From Lepraria neglecta (taxonomy: Eukaryota; Ascomycota; Lecanoromycetes; Lecanorales; Stereocaulaceae): DNA of 64,000 nucleotides. The position numbers and the translations under genes were made by a program. Positions 37,026 through 46,795 of this stretch are shown here, piece by piece. Positions within the stretch are counted from its first letter, which is position 1; each line of letters starts with the position of its first letter. Below the pieces are notes generated by a model, which ran no database searches, was not told the DNA's origin, and was given only the letters and a program-made list of their open reading frames with translations. The stretch lies in assembly GCA_033220425.1 (NCBI GenBank), contig CM065646.1, forward strand, positions 5,029,501-5,093,500, in the 5' to 3' direction.

Positions 37026-38110
37026 TTATATGTCTCCTTCTTCCTCGTCTGACTCCTCTACTTGTCTGACTGCATTATTGATGCCCTCATATTCGATCCC
37101 TGCTAAGCGGAAGAGATTGCCTGCATCGGGCCATGGATCTTGAGCCTCTACCGCTAAGTTTAGAAATTCTCCATATGTATTATCTGTTGCAAAGAGCTCT
37201 CCAATGTCCTGATGTCTCTTCATCCAAGCCTTCAACACAGCGAAAGATGTCTCAATAGGGTTCAAATCTGGCGAATATGGAGGGAGATATTCGAGCCGAA
37301 CGCCTGCTTCCTGGCACATCTCTGTCAACTCAGAGTTCCAGTGTATCTTGCAATTATCCATTATAAGTACAGACATAGGACCGCCGCTTTCGTATGGAGT
37401 GCAATGAGGGAGGATTCGATCTCGGACGAATTCGTTGAACATCGCGGCGGTAATGGGCCCCTGGTATATTATCCAATCGATATAACCGTCGATTGTAAAG
37501 GCAGGTAATAGACTCCATCTCTTATTCCTCTTGAGGTTCTGTATAACTGCCGGTGTTCTTCCTAGAGGTCCCCATCCAAATTTTCGATCCCCTGAGTACT
37601 GTTAGCAAGCACCAGCCAATCAGAAGAGATCTCACCTGTACGCTCACAAGCAGCGCTCTCGTCCAGAAATATAAGCTGGTCAGCTCGCCAATCAGAGAGC
37701 TTGGTGAACCAGTAGTCTCGGAGCTCTTGGTTGCGTTCCTTAGCAACCTTGCGGCACTTCTTTCGAGACCAACCAATGCGTGTAAGAGCTCTCCAGATTG
37801 TAGCCTCATCAACCTGGACATCAAATTCATCCAGGAGGAAGAACGCCATCTCATCCAGATAAGCCATAGGACGTTGCTCCAAATACGCCAAAAGCTCTTC
37901 CTCGTACACTTGGTGCAGAGCCCTTGGCCTCCCACCGCGGTTCTCACTGGGTATATACACCTCTCCATATATCCTCCAGCTTCTCCTCATACGCTGTAGT
38001 GTCCGCAGGCTAACATCATATCCACCAAGCAGAATGGTGTCGTTATCGAAACCGAGCTCAAGCTCTCGCTGAATAGCAGCCCTGGTGTATGGGTCTATAG
38101 GTAGGACCAT
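37026..38110 (-). CDS. Tc1/mariner-superfamily DD34E transposase, intact
   Basis: Exons 38110-37636 and 37591-37026 join over a 44-nt intron (37592-37635) to 346 residues; the splice gives ERTGDRKFGWGPLGRTP. The N-terminus has paired helix-turn-helix sequence (SLRTLQRMRRSWRIYG, ATIWRALTRIGWSRKKCRK). The catalytic triad is readable: Asp in IFLDESA, Asp in LIMDNCKIH, and Glu in YLPPYSPDLNPIE, with 34 residues between the last two. These are marks of fungal Tc1/mariner/IS630 transposases. It cuts and pastes the element at TA. Start codon, splice sites and all three acidic residues are present, so it may be active. It converges with the 805-residue gene. Confidence 0.93.
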
Positions 38111-38232
38111 AGTGGACAGCGAGGGAGGTGGTTGTGGGCAAGCAAAACACCAAGGAATGACGTCTACAGGGCCTCACTATTGCCTTTTTGAGAAATGTTC
38201 AATTGCATCTACGGTCTACAGTACAGTCCTCC

Positions 38233-38323
38233 CTAGATACCCCTTCTGCCACCAAAATTTGGTGTGTGGTGGGGTACCCCGAAAGTGCCTTAGCGTTCCC
38301 GCCAATGGTTTTGCAATCGACTG
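38233..38323 (-). repeat. Right terminal inverted repeat of the mariner-type element
   Basis: Reverse complement of 34332-34422, ending CGACTG before TA. Confidence 0.93.
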
Positions 38324-38474
38324 TATCAGATCCCTCCACGTGTGACAAGGATAGCTCCATCACAGCATGATGGCGCCTTGATAATTTTGAGAGCTACTTC
38401 CCCGAGTGCATCCCTTTTAGACTTCGCCATGTGACGTGGATCAAGTTTTGTGTCATAATACTAACGCGAAAGTA
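38324..38474 (+). promoter_or_regulatory. Cdc7-side half of a split divergent promoter
   Basis: 151 bp between the transposon and the Cdc7 ATG. The kinase promoter is thus almost certainly altered by the insertion, or its start now lies near the transposon end. Confidence 0.55.
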
Positions 38475-40123
38475 ATGGCAAAGCGTCCAGGGCCAATTGC
38501 GGAGGAGAATCCTTTCCTCAGAGGTACAGATCTTGCGCCGGTAACTGCCCTCAGCGAAAAGCTAGGACTGAGTCCTGGAACACGTTACGAGGAACAGCAT
38601 GATACGGATGGCGAGGATGTATCGGAAGAATCTCAGCGTTCTGGAGACGAGTCGGAGGAGGATGAAGTAGAGGTGGATGAGTCCGTTCAGGAAGAGATGG
38701 CCAAATTGGAAGATATATTCGAAGAGAGAGGACTCAGATATCGAATGATCGACCGCATTGGCGAAGGTAATGCTAAAAGAGCAGTTCGTATACATTTGGC
38801 GAGCCAATTGGCTAACTAGTACCTGCAGGGACTTTTTCCACCGTCTACAAAGCCGAAGACCTCCACTACGAATACTATCAGAACGATTGGGATATAGAGC
38901 CTAAAGATGCCTTGAAGTGGACATCTCCCCCGTTCAAGCGGAGGAGGAACGGCGAGTCGCAATCTTCCACCACATTAGTCGATAGCCAGAGCCAACGGCG
39001 GCAGCGTCAACCTCGCTATGTCGCCATCAAGAAGATCTATGTTACAAGTAGCCCAATGCGGATACAGAATGAGCTCGAGCTACTCCATGACTTAAGAGGA
39101 TGCAAGGCCGTTTGCCCTTTAATCACCGCTTTCAGACACCAAGACCAAGTCGTGGCCATATTGCCACATTTCCGGCATCAGGATTTCCGGGTACTTTTTC
39201 TTTTAATCGCTATGCTTTCCCTAGCTGACCTGATATAGATGTTCTATCGTGGAATGACCGTTTTTGACATCAAGATCTACTTTCGATCTTTGTTCGAGGC
39301 TCTCGCCGCCGTACATAAACATGGTATCATACATCGAGATATCAAGCCAACGTGAGTAACCAAATTGAGACTGTTGGACACTGCTGACTGGAACAGAAAC
39401 TTCCTTTATGACATTGACCGGCAGCGAGGAGTACTGGTAGACTTCGGCCTAGCTGAGGTAAGCTAGAAACACGGTTGTATTTTTCGTGATACTGACTCGT
39501 GGTAGCGTGAGGGTAGCGACTCTTCGCATTGCTTATGTCAAGATCATCCGACCAGTAGGAAAACCAAGATAGAGTCCAGCAAAGCGCGAAACCAGCCAAT
39601 CCCAACTGGATTCCCGAAGAACGACCCACGGCCATCAAGACGAGCAAACCGAGCAGGGACAAGAGGGTTTCGGGCTCCTGAGGTCCTCCTCAAATGCACA
39701 GCCCAAACAACTAAGATCGACATTTGGTCTGTCGGGGTCATAATGCTGACGATCCTGGCACAACGATTTCCGTTCTTCAATTCCGCCGACGACATCGAAG
39801 CCATGATCGAGATTGCTACCATATTTGGCCAGCAAAAAATGAGGCAATGTGCAATGTTGCACGGCACAATGTTCGAATGCACGATTCCTACAGTTGGCAA
39901 ACATGGATTTGCCTTGTCTCAGATCGTCCATTGGTCTTCCGCGAGGGCGCCTGATGAGGGAGAGGACCCTGATCCAGAAGTCAGAGAGGCCGTGAAGTTC
40001 CTAGAACAGTGCTTAGAGTTAGATCCTCGGAAGAGGATGTCTGCAAGAGCGGCGTTAGCGAGCGACTTTCTGGCTAAAGAAACGCTCTCTGATACTGAGC
40101 CGGAAGAGATGGATGTATTATGA
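38475..40123 (+). CDS. Cdc7/Hsk1 (DDK) cell-cycle protein kinase
   Basis: Catalytic subunit of Dbf4-dependent kinase, which fires replication origins by phosphorylating MCM proteins. Five exons join in frame (38475-38766, 38829-39190, 39239-39351, 39397-39457 and 39506-40123) to 481 residues. Kinase marks in order: glycine loop RIGEGTFSTVYKAED, VAIKKIYVTSSP, HKHGIIHRDIKPTNFLYD, VDFGLAE and GTRGFRAPEVL. WSVGVIMLTILAQRFPFF and the C-lobe block LELDPRKRMSARAAL follow. A long insert between DFGLAE and APE (about 60 residues, Ser/Arg-rich) and one after the glycine loop are typical of Cdc7 kinases. The acidic N-terminus is species-specific. The upstream frame lacks an ATG, so 38475 is chosen. Confidence 0.94.
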
Positions 40124-40377
40124 ATGAAATGGGGGGATAGACGAGCGTTGGTGGAGGCATTAGCGAGCATCAAATATCCCTTAGTATTGTTGGAAAGAGC
40201 ATGGACAGATTACCATCAGGCACGTCAATACCAATTTACAGCAAGATAGCCATTGAACTCAATCGCGGCACGCGTGTAGAAGCACCAATTGATTGTATAA
40301 CCATTACCATTGAATGCTAGCAGATGTGAGAGGCCATAATGACTCCTCTCTTCCTCTTGATTCATCCACATCCAACT

Positions 40378-41084
40378 CTATGCAACCAACTCCACCACGC
40401 CTCCGGCCTCCTTGATCTTCCTCTCTGCTTCCCGGCTGAAGTATCTCGCTCGCACAACCATTGGTATGTCTGGAATCCGCCCTTTGCCCAACACCTTCGA
40501 ATAGCCCAGTGGTAGTAGATCGAGCACGGGTGCTGTGTCGCCCTTCTTGTCGGCTAGGTATTCATCGCGCTTTTCGATGGGGACGAGGGACCAGAGCTGT
40601 TGTGAGAGGATAAACATTAGCGATATGCTTTGAGTATTCTGTAATGACCCATCCCAGTGCCTGTGCTCCGATCTCTTGACCATCCAGCAACCTCGTCATT
40701 CCGCACCCAGCTCTTCCTCTACCACAGCCCTCCGCATCAGATGATCTCAAAATGCCCCCTCACTCCATAGACTTCCCACAGAAAGGTGGTATAGCTCACC
40801 TTATCCAGGTTGATAACCGGCTTCCAGAACTGATTCTGCAGCTTATGGAAATACCGCATGCCGACTTTCCCAAAGTAACCAGGATGGTATTTATCGAGAT
40901 TCGTTCGGTGATGATGCTGTCCACCAGCCATACCACGTCCACCGGGATGCTTGCGATGCTTGCCCACACGCCCTTTGCCGTGTTAGCTATAGCCCTCGAG
41001 CAGGGGCGAGCAGGTGGTAATCTTACCGTGGCCGGCTGAGACATGGCCGCGGTGCTTGCGGGTTTTCGTCAATCGAGTAGGCAT
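40378..41084 (-). CDS. 60S ribosomal protein uL15 (Rpl28/L27a)
   Basis: Large-subunit ribosomal protein. Exons 41084-41027, 40972-40800 and 40596-40378 give 149 residues, the same as yeast Rpl28. Marks: [20 protein letters not shown], then [53 protein letters not shown] and the end [10 protein letters not shown]. The first intron (40973-41026) uses a CTAAC branch site only about 10 nt from its AG; the second is longer (40597-40799). A first intron close to the start codon is common in fungal ribosomal protein genes. Confidence 0.96.
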
Positions 41085-41516
41085 TGTTGCGACTGACTGC
41101 GGTGCTGTTGTCGATGCTGTGAGAGTCGGTCGTTGAAGGGAAAGTTTGGGTGTGCGTGCCAAGACTCGCTTAGCGCAGTGAAATTTCAGCTCCGTCAAAG
41201 TCTTGGCATTTGTCTACTTCAACATGCGACTCGCTCGCTCCGCTTTCATGACTACTGAACAAGGGAAAGCAGAACCTGCAAAGCTCTGGATCTATCAATA
41301 AAGCTTATTGAATACGTCTGTTGAACAAGGAAAACTTGGATAGACACATATCCGGATAGCTTTCATTATGCAACAAGTGGAGATTGAATGTGTATCCATC
41401 TTGAGCCTCTCGTCAGAACCAGATGCAATGGCTGATGCAGGTGGGATTACTCTTGTACCCTCAAAATTACGAATTTAACCAGGGTAGTTACCCACGAAAG
41501 CGAGGCGAGCGACCAT
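41085..41516. other. Intergenic region between Rpl28 and the 2EXR-like pseudogene
   Basis: It holds the Rpl28 promoter and leader; no other gene is visible. Confidence 0.5.
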
Positions 41517-42849
41517 GTGCTTTCCAAGGACACCGGGAAATTTCGGTTTCTTAACCTTCCCGTGGAGATCAGACTGCTCATATATGGAGGGTTATTGGCC
41601 TCACGGTCTGACCATCGGTACCTGCTTTGCTCATGCGATTCCTGTCAGCAAAACACGAAAATCGATAAAGACCAGGGCCTACGGGGTGAAGTGACTTCAC
41701 TTTTTCCAGCAATCCTACGGACTTGTAAATTGGTTTAGACGAAGCCATCTCAATTCTTTACCGGAAGAACTTTCTAGAAATTGCTTGCGTCCAAACGCAG
41801 ATGGACATATCCGACACGACTCTGACCTCGGAACCAACCTGGTTCGGAGCTTCTGACTTTCAAGTTCTGCAACACAACACTATGGCCTCCACAATATGAG
41901 ACAAGCCTTTGTAAGTCTAGAGTACTGCAACGACCTGGAGAGTCTCCTGAAAGTTTTGTCACTTATTGTACCGACCACACTTGGCGTATATAACAAACTG
42001 GAGCGAATCAACATACGTCTCCTCCGAAAGAAAGCACCTCTTCGCATGATTTTGACCTTGGGTCGTAAGAAGATCCTACCAACAAGGAAATGCACAGATC
42101 AGCTTATGGACATGGTGAACGCGGCAACATGCGATCGAGACGAGATCGATTTAATATCGTGCTATTCATTGTTGCAAGCCATAAAGCTCATTTTGGAATT
42201 TGGTCCAGTCATCGAAAATCTACCATCATCTGGAGAAGGCAACATGTTTCATTTACAAGTGATTCAATGGTCGGACCAGGCCCAACTTCGTGGCAGCGAA
42301 ACCAACAAGATTATGCGAATCGACGAGTAATTCAGACGACATGTCAATCCAGCTCTTCGGCTCTCTTATCTTGCCCATCAGTCCCATGGCCTCCTACCAT
42401 TACAGATATCTTCGGGGAGCAAGTGGAATACCAATGGAACGTTTTTAATCCACAACGGAGCCTCTTGGTACAGGACTGCTCCAATTCAGCGGGAACAGCT
42501 TACCTTTGGTACGACTTCGTGGAACGAGGACATCATCCCTTTTTTTTCTCGCAAAAGCAAAGAAGCCTATGTATGAAAGTATACGGAATTAACGGTATTG
42601 TGATAATGTTGGTATGACCTCCACCATTTCGGGGCTGTGGCATACGCTTATCTAGGTGAGGAACGCAAAGCGAACAATGCACATTCAGATCAGTCGTCCC
42701 TGCTTCCCTATTTCAAGAAATCGTGTTTAGAATAGATACCCACGCGGATGACAATGAAACTGGACTTGCACCTCAGCTTCGGCACGTTCGAAACCTCTCT
42801 TCACTGTTGAAATCCACGTTTCCAGCTCTTTGCCATTCACAAATAGCAC

Positions 42850-43398
42850 CAACGCTGTTGATGGTGCAAGTGGTGCAGTTTAAAAGGCAAACTGCACCAT
42901 TTACGAGAGTTAAATGGTTCGTGGTGTGGTTTGAAAGTCGAACCGGTTTAAACCATAGAAACCAATAGTGCACTACTGGTTTAAACGGTTTCAGGGTAGA
43001 GACGCTGAAAAGGAGCTGCATCTCACCAAAATCGGGTGGGAAGTTGCTCGAGCTCATTCCGAATTTCCTCAAGGGATTCAAGTGGATCTGGAGTCATAAC
43101 CCCGCTGTATCGTCTAAATGAGGGCTTAGAATAAGTTAAAAGTTGAAGAAATATTCCGCGGGCAAACCTCGGACATAGGGCTAGGGCTATTAACTCTTTC
43201 AGGCAGCTCGCTAACCCGATTAAGAACGATCGTTTACTCCTTCAACACCAGTAATGCTAATGGTTTAAACCACTAACCATATAAGTCAAACCGGTTTAAA
43301 CTACTAACCAGATAAGTCAAACTGCATCAACTATTAAGCAAAAAAGGCTGCACCACCTGCCAAGCCCTCAAACTGCCGGTGCACCATCAACAGCGTTG
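42850..43398. mobile_element. hAT-type MITE, 549 bp
   Basis: Non-autonomous element with inverted ends CAACGCTGTTGATGGTGCA (42850-42868 and the reverse at 43380-43398) and an exact 8-bp duplication AATAGCAC on each side (42842-42849 and 43399-43406). An 8-bp duplication points to the hAT superfamily. There is no coding capacity. A hairpin lies at 42872-42898 (GGTGCAGTTT, 7-base loop, AAACTGCACC). The motif GGTTTAAAC occurs four times, two of them within a 31-bp tandem repeat at about 43262-43322. These are likely subterminal transposase sites, by analogy with other hAT elements. Confidence 0.85.
43262..43322. repeat. Tandem 31-bp repeat inside the MITE
   Basis: Two copies of a unit beginning GGTTTAAAC and continuing ACTAACCA-ATAAGTCAAAC, with two base differences. 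Confidence 0.8.
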
Positions 43399-43839
43399 AA
43401 TAGCACCTATCCTACTCAGGCTGTCAGTGAAACGCCATGAAGAATTGACCGGCCAAGCTCTTATCCTCCAGTTATTGGCTTACAAAGAGCCCCATTCCAG
43501 CCTAATTTTTCACTTGCGAGATACCTTACAAAGTGCGCTGCATACCGATTAGCGCTAATATCTTGGCAGTCTCTCGCGATGCCCCTGGCCCAGAACATGG
43601 CCCCCTCCTCGATGATGGAGCTTTACTTCTTCCAGATAAATGCGATCTCTTATCACCAAACGCCGACCCATCTTGGTGCATGCCCGCGGGGTTCCATACC
43701 TAAGGTACCATTGGCAAGATGAGGGTCCATAGATCGTCCTGCGGCTACGCGGACGAGGGGAACGAGCTACTACCTCTCGAGCTCGTCTCAACCTGTCTCC
43801 ACTACCATCCTTCTCAATCAGAGGGTGGATAACGCAGCC

Positions 43840-45072
43840 ATGTCGAGACCAGTCAAAGTCGCAGCAGTTCAGGCGGAGCCTGACTGGCTCAACCTTCAGA
43901 AGTCTGTTGACAAAGTCATCTCTCTGATTGAAGACGCTGGCAAGAAGAGCGTCAATGTTCTCGGGTTTCCTGAAGTGTTCGTTCCGGGGTAAGTGGCCTT
44001 TCTGGGTTGCTCTGTCCCATCTCAACTCGTAATTCGAGTAATGAGACTTGATCCTGGAGCGAGGAAAGATCTCCAGCTCCTGAAACATGTCCTCTAATCC
44101 ATGGATCGTGTTGAAACAGTAATGCTGACTCCAAAAACCTTACCCGTGGAGCATCTGGCACCACTCACCGCTAAGGAACGTCGGATTTATACACGAGTAT
44201 TTCAACAACTCGCTGGTCAAGGAGTCCCCCCAAGATGGACCGGATCAAGAAAGCTGTCAAAGCCGCCGGGTGTTTCGTGGTGGGATATAGTGAACGTGAC
44301 AGGGGGAGTATATACATTGCTCAGGTATGCCATGAGACCCTTCTGTCTGGCAGGCCGTGACAGGTGCTCCAAAGCTAAATCATGACCCTTCCAGTCCTTC
44401 ATAAACCCCGACGGCGAAATCATCCACCACCGCCGCAAAATCAAGCCCACGCACGTCGACGCAGCCTCTGGGCGACGGCCAAGCCGATTCCCTAAAGTGT
44501 GTAGTGGACACAAAGTGGGGCAAAGTTGGCGGTCTAAATTGCTAGGAGCATCTCCAACCTCTGTTGCGTTACTGCGAGTACTCACAGGGAATGGAGATCC
44601 ACGTCGCAGGCTGGTATCCCTTCTGGAAACAACCCAAGGATATACTCTGGCCGTACCATATCTCTGACGAAGCTGAGAGTCGGGTGTGCCAATTCAGTAT
44701 GTCTTCTCCAGCCCCAAATCTCCTCATTTGGTTGCACATGAGAGTTCTGAAACATGTCCCCATCTTAAGAAGTGATTACTGACTGGAGAACTCAAACAGT
44801 GGCGATGGAGGGCGAGACTTTTGTGCTAGTCTGCACGCAGATGTTGACGGCTGATAATAGAGATAAGACGAAGTTGAATGATAGTCCGTTTGTGGAGTTG
44901 CCTGGGGGGCGGATTTGCCATGATTTATGGTCCTGATGGTGCTCCGTTGGTAGAGGCACTACCACCCGAGGAAGAGGGCCCGCTTATTGCAGACATAGAT
45001 TTGTCCACAATTGACTTTGCGAAGCAGATGATTGATGTGGTGGGGCATTATTCGAGACCAGATGAGCCTTAA
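43840..45072 (+). pseudogene. Nitrilase, pseudogene with stop next to the catalytic cysteine
   Basis: Intact nitrilases turn organic nitriles into acids and ammonia with a Glu-Lys-Cys triad. Here all three motifs can be read: [18 protein letters not shown] and then [10 protein letters not shown] (Glu), HRRKIKPTH (Lys), and LNC followed by TAG at 44543-44545 where the family has Trp, then EHLQPLLRYCEYSQGMEIHV. Other lesions are a frame change in the C-run near 44226-44232, another before GDGQADSLKCVVDTKW, and one in the G-run near 44905. The first intron also lacks an AG where TACCCGTGG should start. The end reads [11 protein letters not shown] before the stop at 45072. About 330 residues originally. 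At least four independent lesions rule out sequencing error as the only cause. Confidence 0.88.
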
Positions 45073-45229
45073 CATAACGTCGGAAGCCGCTAAGCATGTT
45101 AATATAAAGTAGTGTAAAGGGAGGCTGTATCTTAGTTGGAATGTCCATACTCTCTTGCATATTGGAACCCGAAGACTAGTGAATTTCATGTGTACCAGAT
45201 CCTTGCTGCTAGCCATATTCTGACCGATT

Positions 45230-45916
45230 TCATCCAAGATCCACCGCCTCAATGAAATCAATACTCCTCTTCCCCCTCAACGTGTACCCCTCAACATACC
45301 TCTCACCATACTGTCCCGCAAAATTCCCATACGTAGTGTCTGGCTTTTCTCGACAAAGCCTACAACAAATGTCCCTCACCCCTTGGGTTAATCCCAACCT
45401 CGGCACTTCCTTCACCACGACATTCCACTCATCCCAACTCAGGTGCCCACCAACAGCCCGATCGGGCCCCGCAAAATCAGCGTTGATACCATAACTAGTA
45501 GCCACGACCTCCGGTTCCTTATGCCATGCAATACTCGTAACTGTGTGTAGCGCAATAGCATCCCAAACGAGTTGAACACGGTGTTTGTCCCAGTCACTGG
45601 CTTCTCCTTTCAGAAACTCTCTGGCACCGTTGGCTCCGTCCATTTCGAACCTCTTCTCCTGGGTCACTATCTCCCCGCTTTCCTTCTCGGCCCAACCTAG
45701 ATCGTGCAGGATGGCTGCCACAGCATGGACCTCCAAATCACGGTCCTCGAGTGAGGGGATCTTAGACGCGATGATGAAGCCGAAGAGCCAGGCACGGATG
45801 CTGTGGTTGTAGGCTATGTTGTTGAGGTGGCGTCGGCTGAGGGCAAGAGCTGCGGATATTAGGGGTGTGTCTGGAACGGGAACGCCGGCGAAGAGGCGGG
45901 TAGGGACTGGTGCCAT
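45230..45916 (-). CDS. HD-domain protein, cyanamide-hydratase-like
   Basis: Single exon of 228 residues starting MAPVPTRLFAGVPVPDTP; a longer start at 45988 adds 24 residues of poor quality. HD-domain metal ligands can be read as His in YNHSIRAWLFGF, the HD pair in AAILHDLGWA, and a later Asp. The same family includes fungal cyanamide hydratase (cyanamide to urea) and yeast Ddi2/Ddi3, and the local sequence fits them better than nucleotide phosphohydrolases. The substrate is not certain. The gene converges on the dead nitrilase, with 157 bp between stop codons. A link in nitrile or cyanamide handling is only a guess from position. Confidence 0.8.
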   Translation of the reverse strand: MAPVPTRLFAGVPVPDTPLISAALALSRRHLNNIAYNHSIRAWLFGFIIASKIPSLEDRDLEVHAVAAILHDLGWAEKESGEIVTQEKRFEMDGANGAREFLKGEASDWDKHRVQLVWDAIALHTVTSIAWHKEPEVVATSYGINADFAGPDRAVGGHLSWDEWNVVVKEVPRLGLTQGVRDICCRLCREKPDTTYGNFAGQYGERYVEGYTLRGKRSIDFIEAVDLG

Positions 45917-46795
45917 AGTTGCTTTTTCCCCGGGTTGGAGGCAATGGAAAGGCAGTAAAGCAAGGACATCGGAACGAGAGTATAGCACAGTGAAGGCTCT
46001 TATGGAAAATACCTAGGTGATTGGTAATCAATTGGCAGCGCTCACTGAAGTGACTCAGAACATTGCTTTAGCGGCGGAAAGACAGAGACGATGATACAAA
46101 CACTGTAGACAGCATCCCATATGCAACACATGATTAAGTCAATACCCAGGCTTTCTGTTTGGGGTATCGATGAATTCATCTCTCAGGTCTGGTCCTCCAA
46201 CTCCTTCTCAGTGACATTGATAATCTTACAATATACATCATTACAACCAATGCTTGATTTATTCAACAAATAGACACAGAGGCTTTAGAAAACTAAGAAT
46301 TCAAGTCATTGAAGCAGAAAGCACGATATTGTCGAAAGTTCGTGAGTGCCAAAAGCGATGAGGCTAAGACCCTTGATATCCGAAAGGCGCTAGTGGTTAT
46401 CGCCCGGCTTGGCGTCCTGTCGGCCTTGCCTCACGGGATCGGATCAGTCATTCTTCAGCTGCCTAGCAACAAGTCTCTATGCAGCTTACATACCTTCTTT
46501 TGACCGCCACTTTCACGTGCGTAGGCTTCTAAAGTCTAAATCTACTCATCTGTGTCATAAAAATCCGCCTCACTCATAGGCTACCCTTCTCCCTCAAAGC
46601 TCGTGTTTCGGTCTCGTCATCCACGAGGCCCTAACACTGAGCTTCCACCCTTCGACCACGCCTCCCCAAACGCGAAAGAGGAAGGTCACCGAGATAATTG
46701 AGGCTTCTGCTCATACCCAGAAGCAAAGCAAGACCAAAGCAAGTGCTGCAGATACCTCGTCTAGCACCGCCCTTAACACGCCCCCACTTACCACC
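45917..46795. other. Intergenic region before the RBR ligase
   Basis: It holds the divergent promoters of the HD-domain gene and the RBR gene; about 46590-46795 is probably the 5' leader. A short open stretch at 46309-46503 shows no family resemblance. Confidence 0.5.

Larger units (their letters stand above)
34332..38323. mobile_element. Tc1/mariner-type DNA transposon with an extra 805-codon gene, apparently whole
   Basis: A 3992-bp element bounded by inverted repeats of about 91 bp (34332-34422 and 38233-38323) and flanked by TA on both sides (34330-34331 and 38324-38325). It carries two convergent genes whose stop codons are about 50 bp apart: an 805-codon frame on plus and a DD34E transposase on minus. 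Neither shows a break, the two repeats are nearly identical, and base composition is not AT-shifted. It therefore looks recent and untouched by RIP, in contrast to the left third of the window. Usual Tc1/mariner elements are 1.2-2.5 kb with only a transposase, so the second gene is unusual. It is inserted between the Cnd1 and Cdc7 start codons. Confidence 0.92.
41517..43553 (+). pseudogene. 2EXR/F-box-like gene, decayed and split by a MITE
   Basis: The start gives FRFLNLPVEIRLLIYGGLL, then LRTCKLV and, one frame over, DEAISILYRKNFLEI. This is the layout of the 2EXR-type fungal proteins, in which LP.EIR..IY is followed by a 'cKq..dEa...ly..n' block. At least two frame changes occur before 41900, and more coding-like stretches follow in different frames (41896-42330, 42330-42617, 42640-42849). 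Removing the MITE at 42850-43398 plus one target copy joins HSQIAP to LLRLSVKRHEELTGQ in one frame that ends at a stop near 43553. The gene was therefore read through that point before the MITE came in. Function is unknown. An alternative is a multi-exon gene, but the frame changes lack splice sites. Confidence 0.55.

Noticed and set aside
34332-38323. Idea that the region is a host gene pair captured between chance repeats
   Set aside because: The TA duplicates, 91-bp near-identical inverted ends and the DD34E transposase inside them are decisive for a transposon.
43555-44088. 177-codon minus frame opposite the nitrilase
   Set aside because: No family resemblance, low-complexity Arg content, and it overlaps the nitrilase first exon, which is clearly recognisable.
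46309-46503. 64-codon plus frame
   Set aside because: Isolated, short and without family marks; lies in the RBR upstream region.
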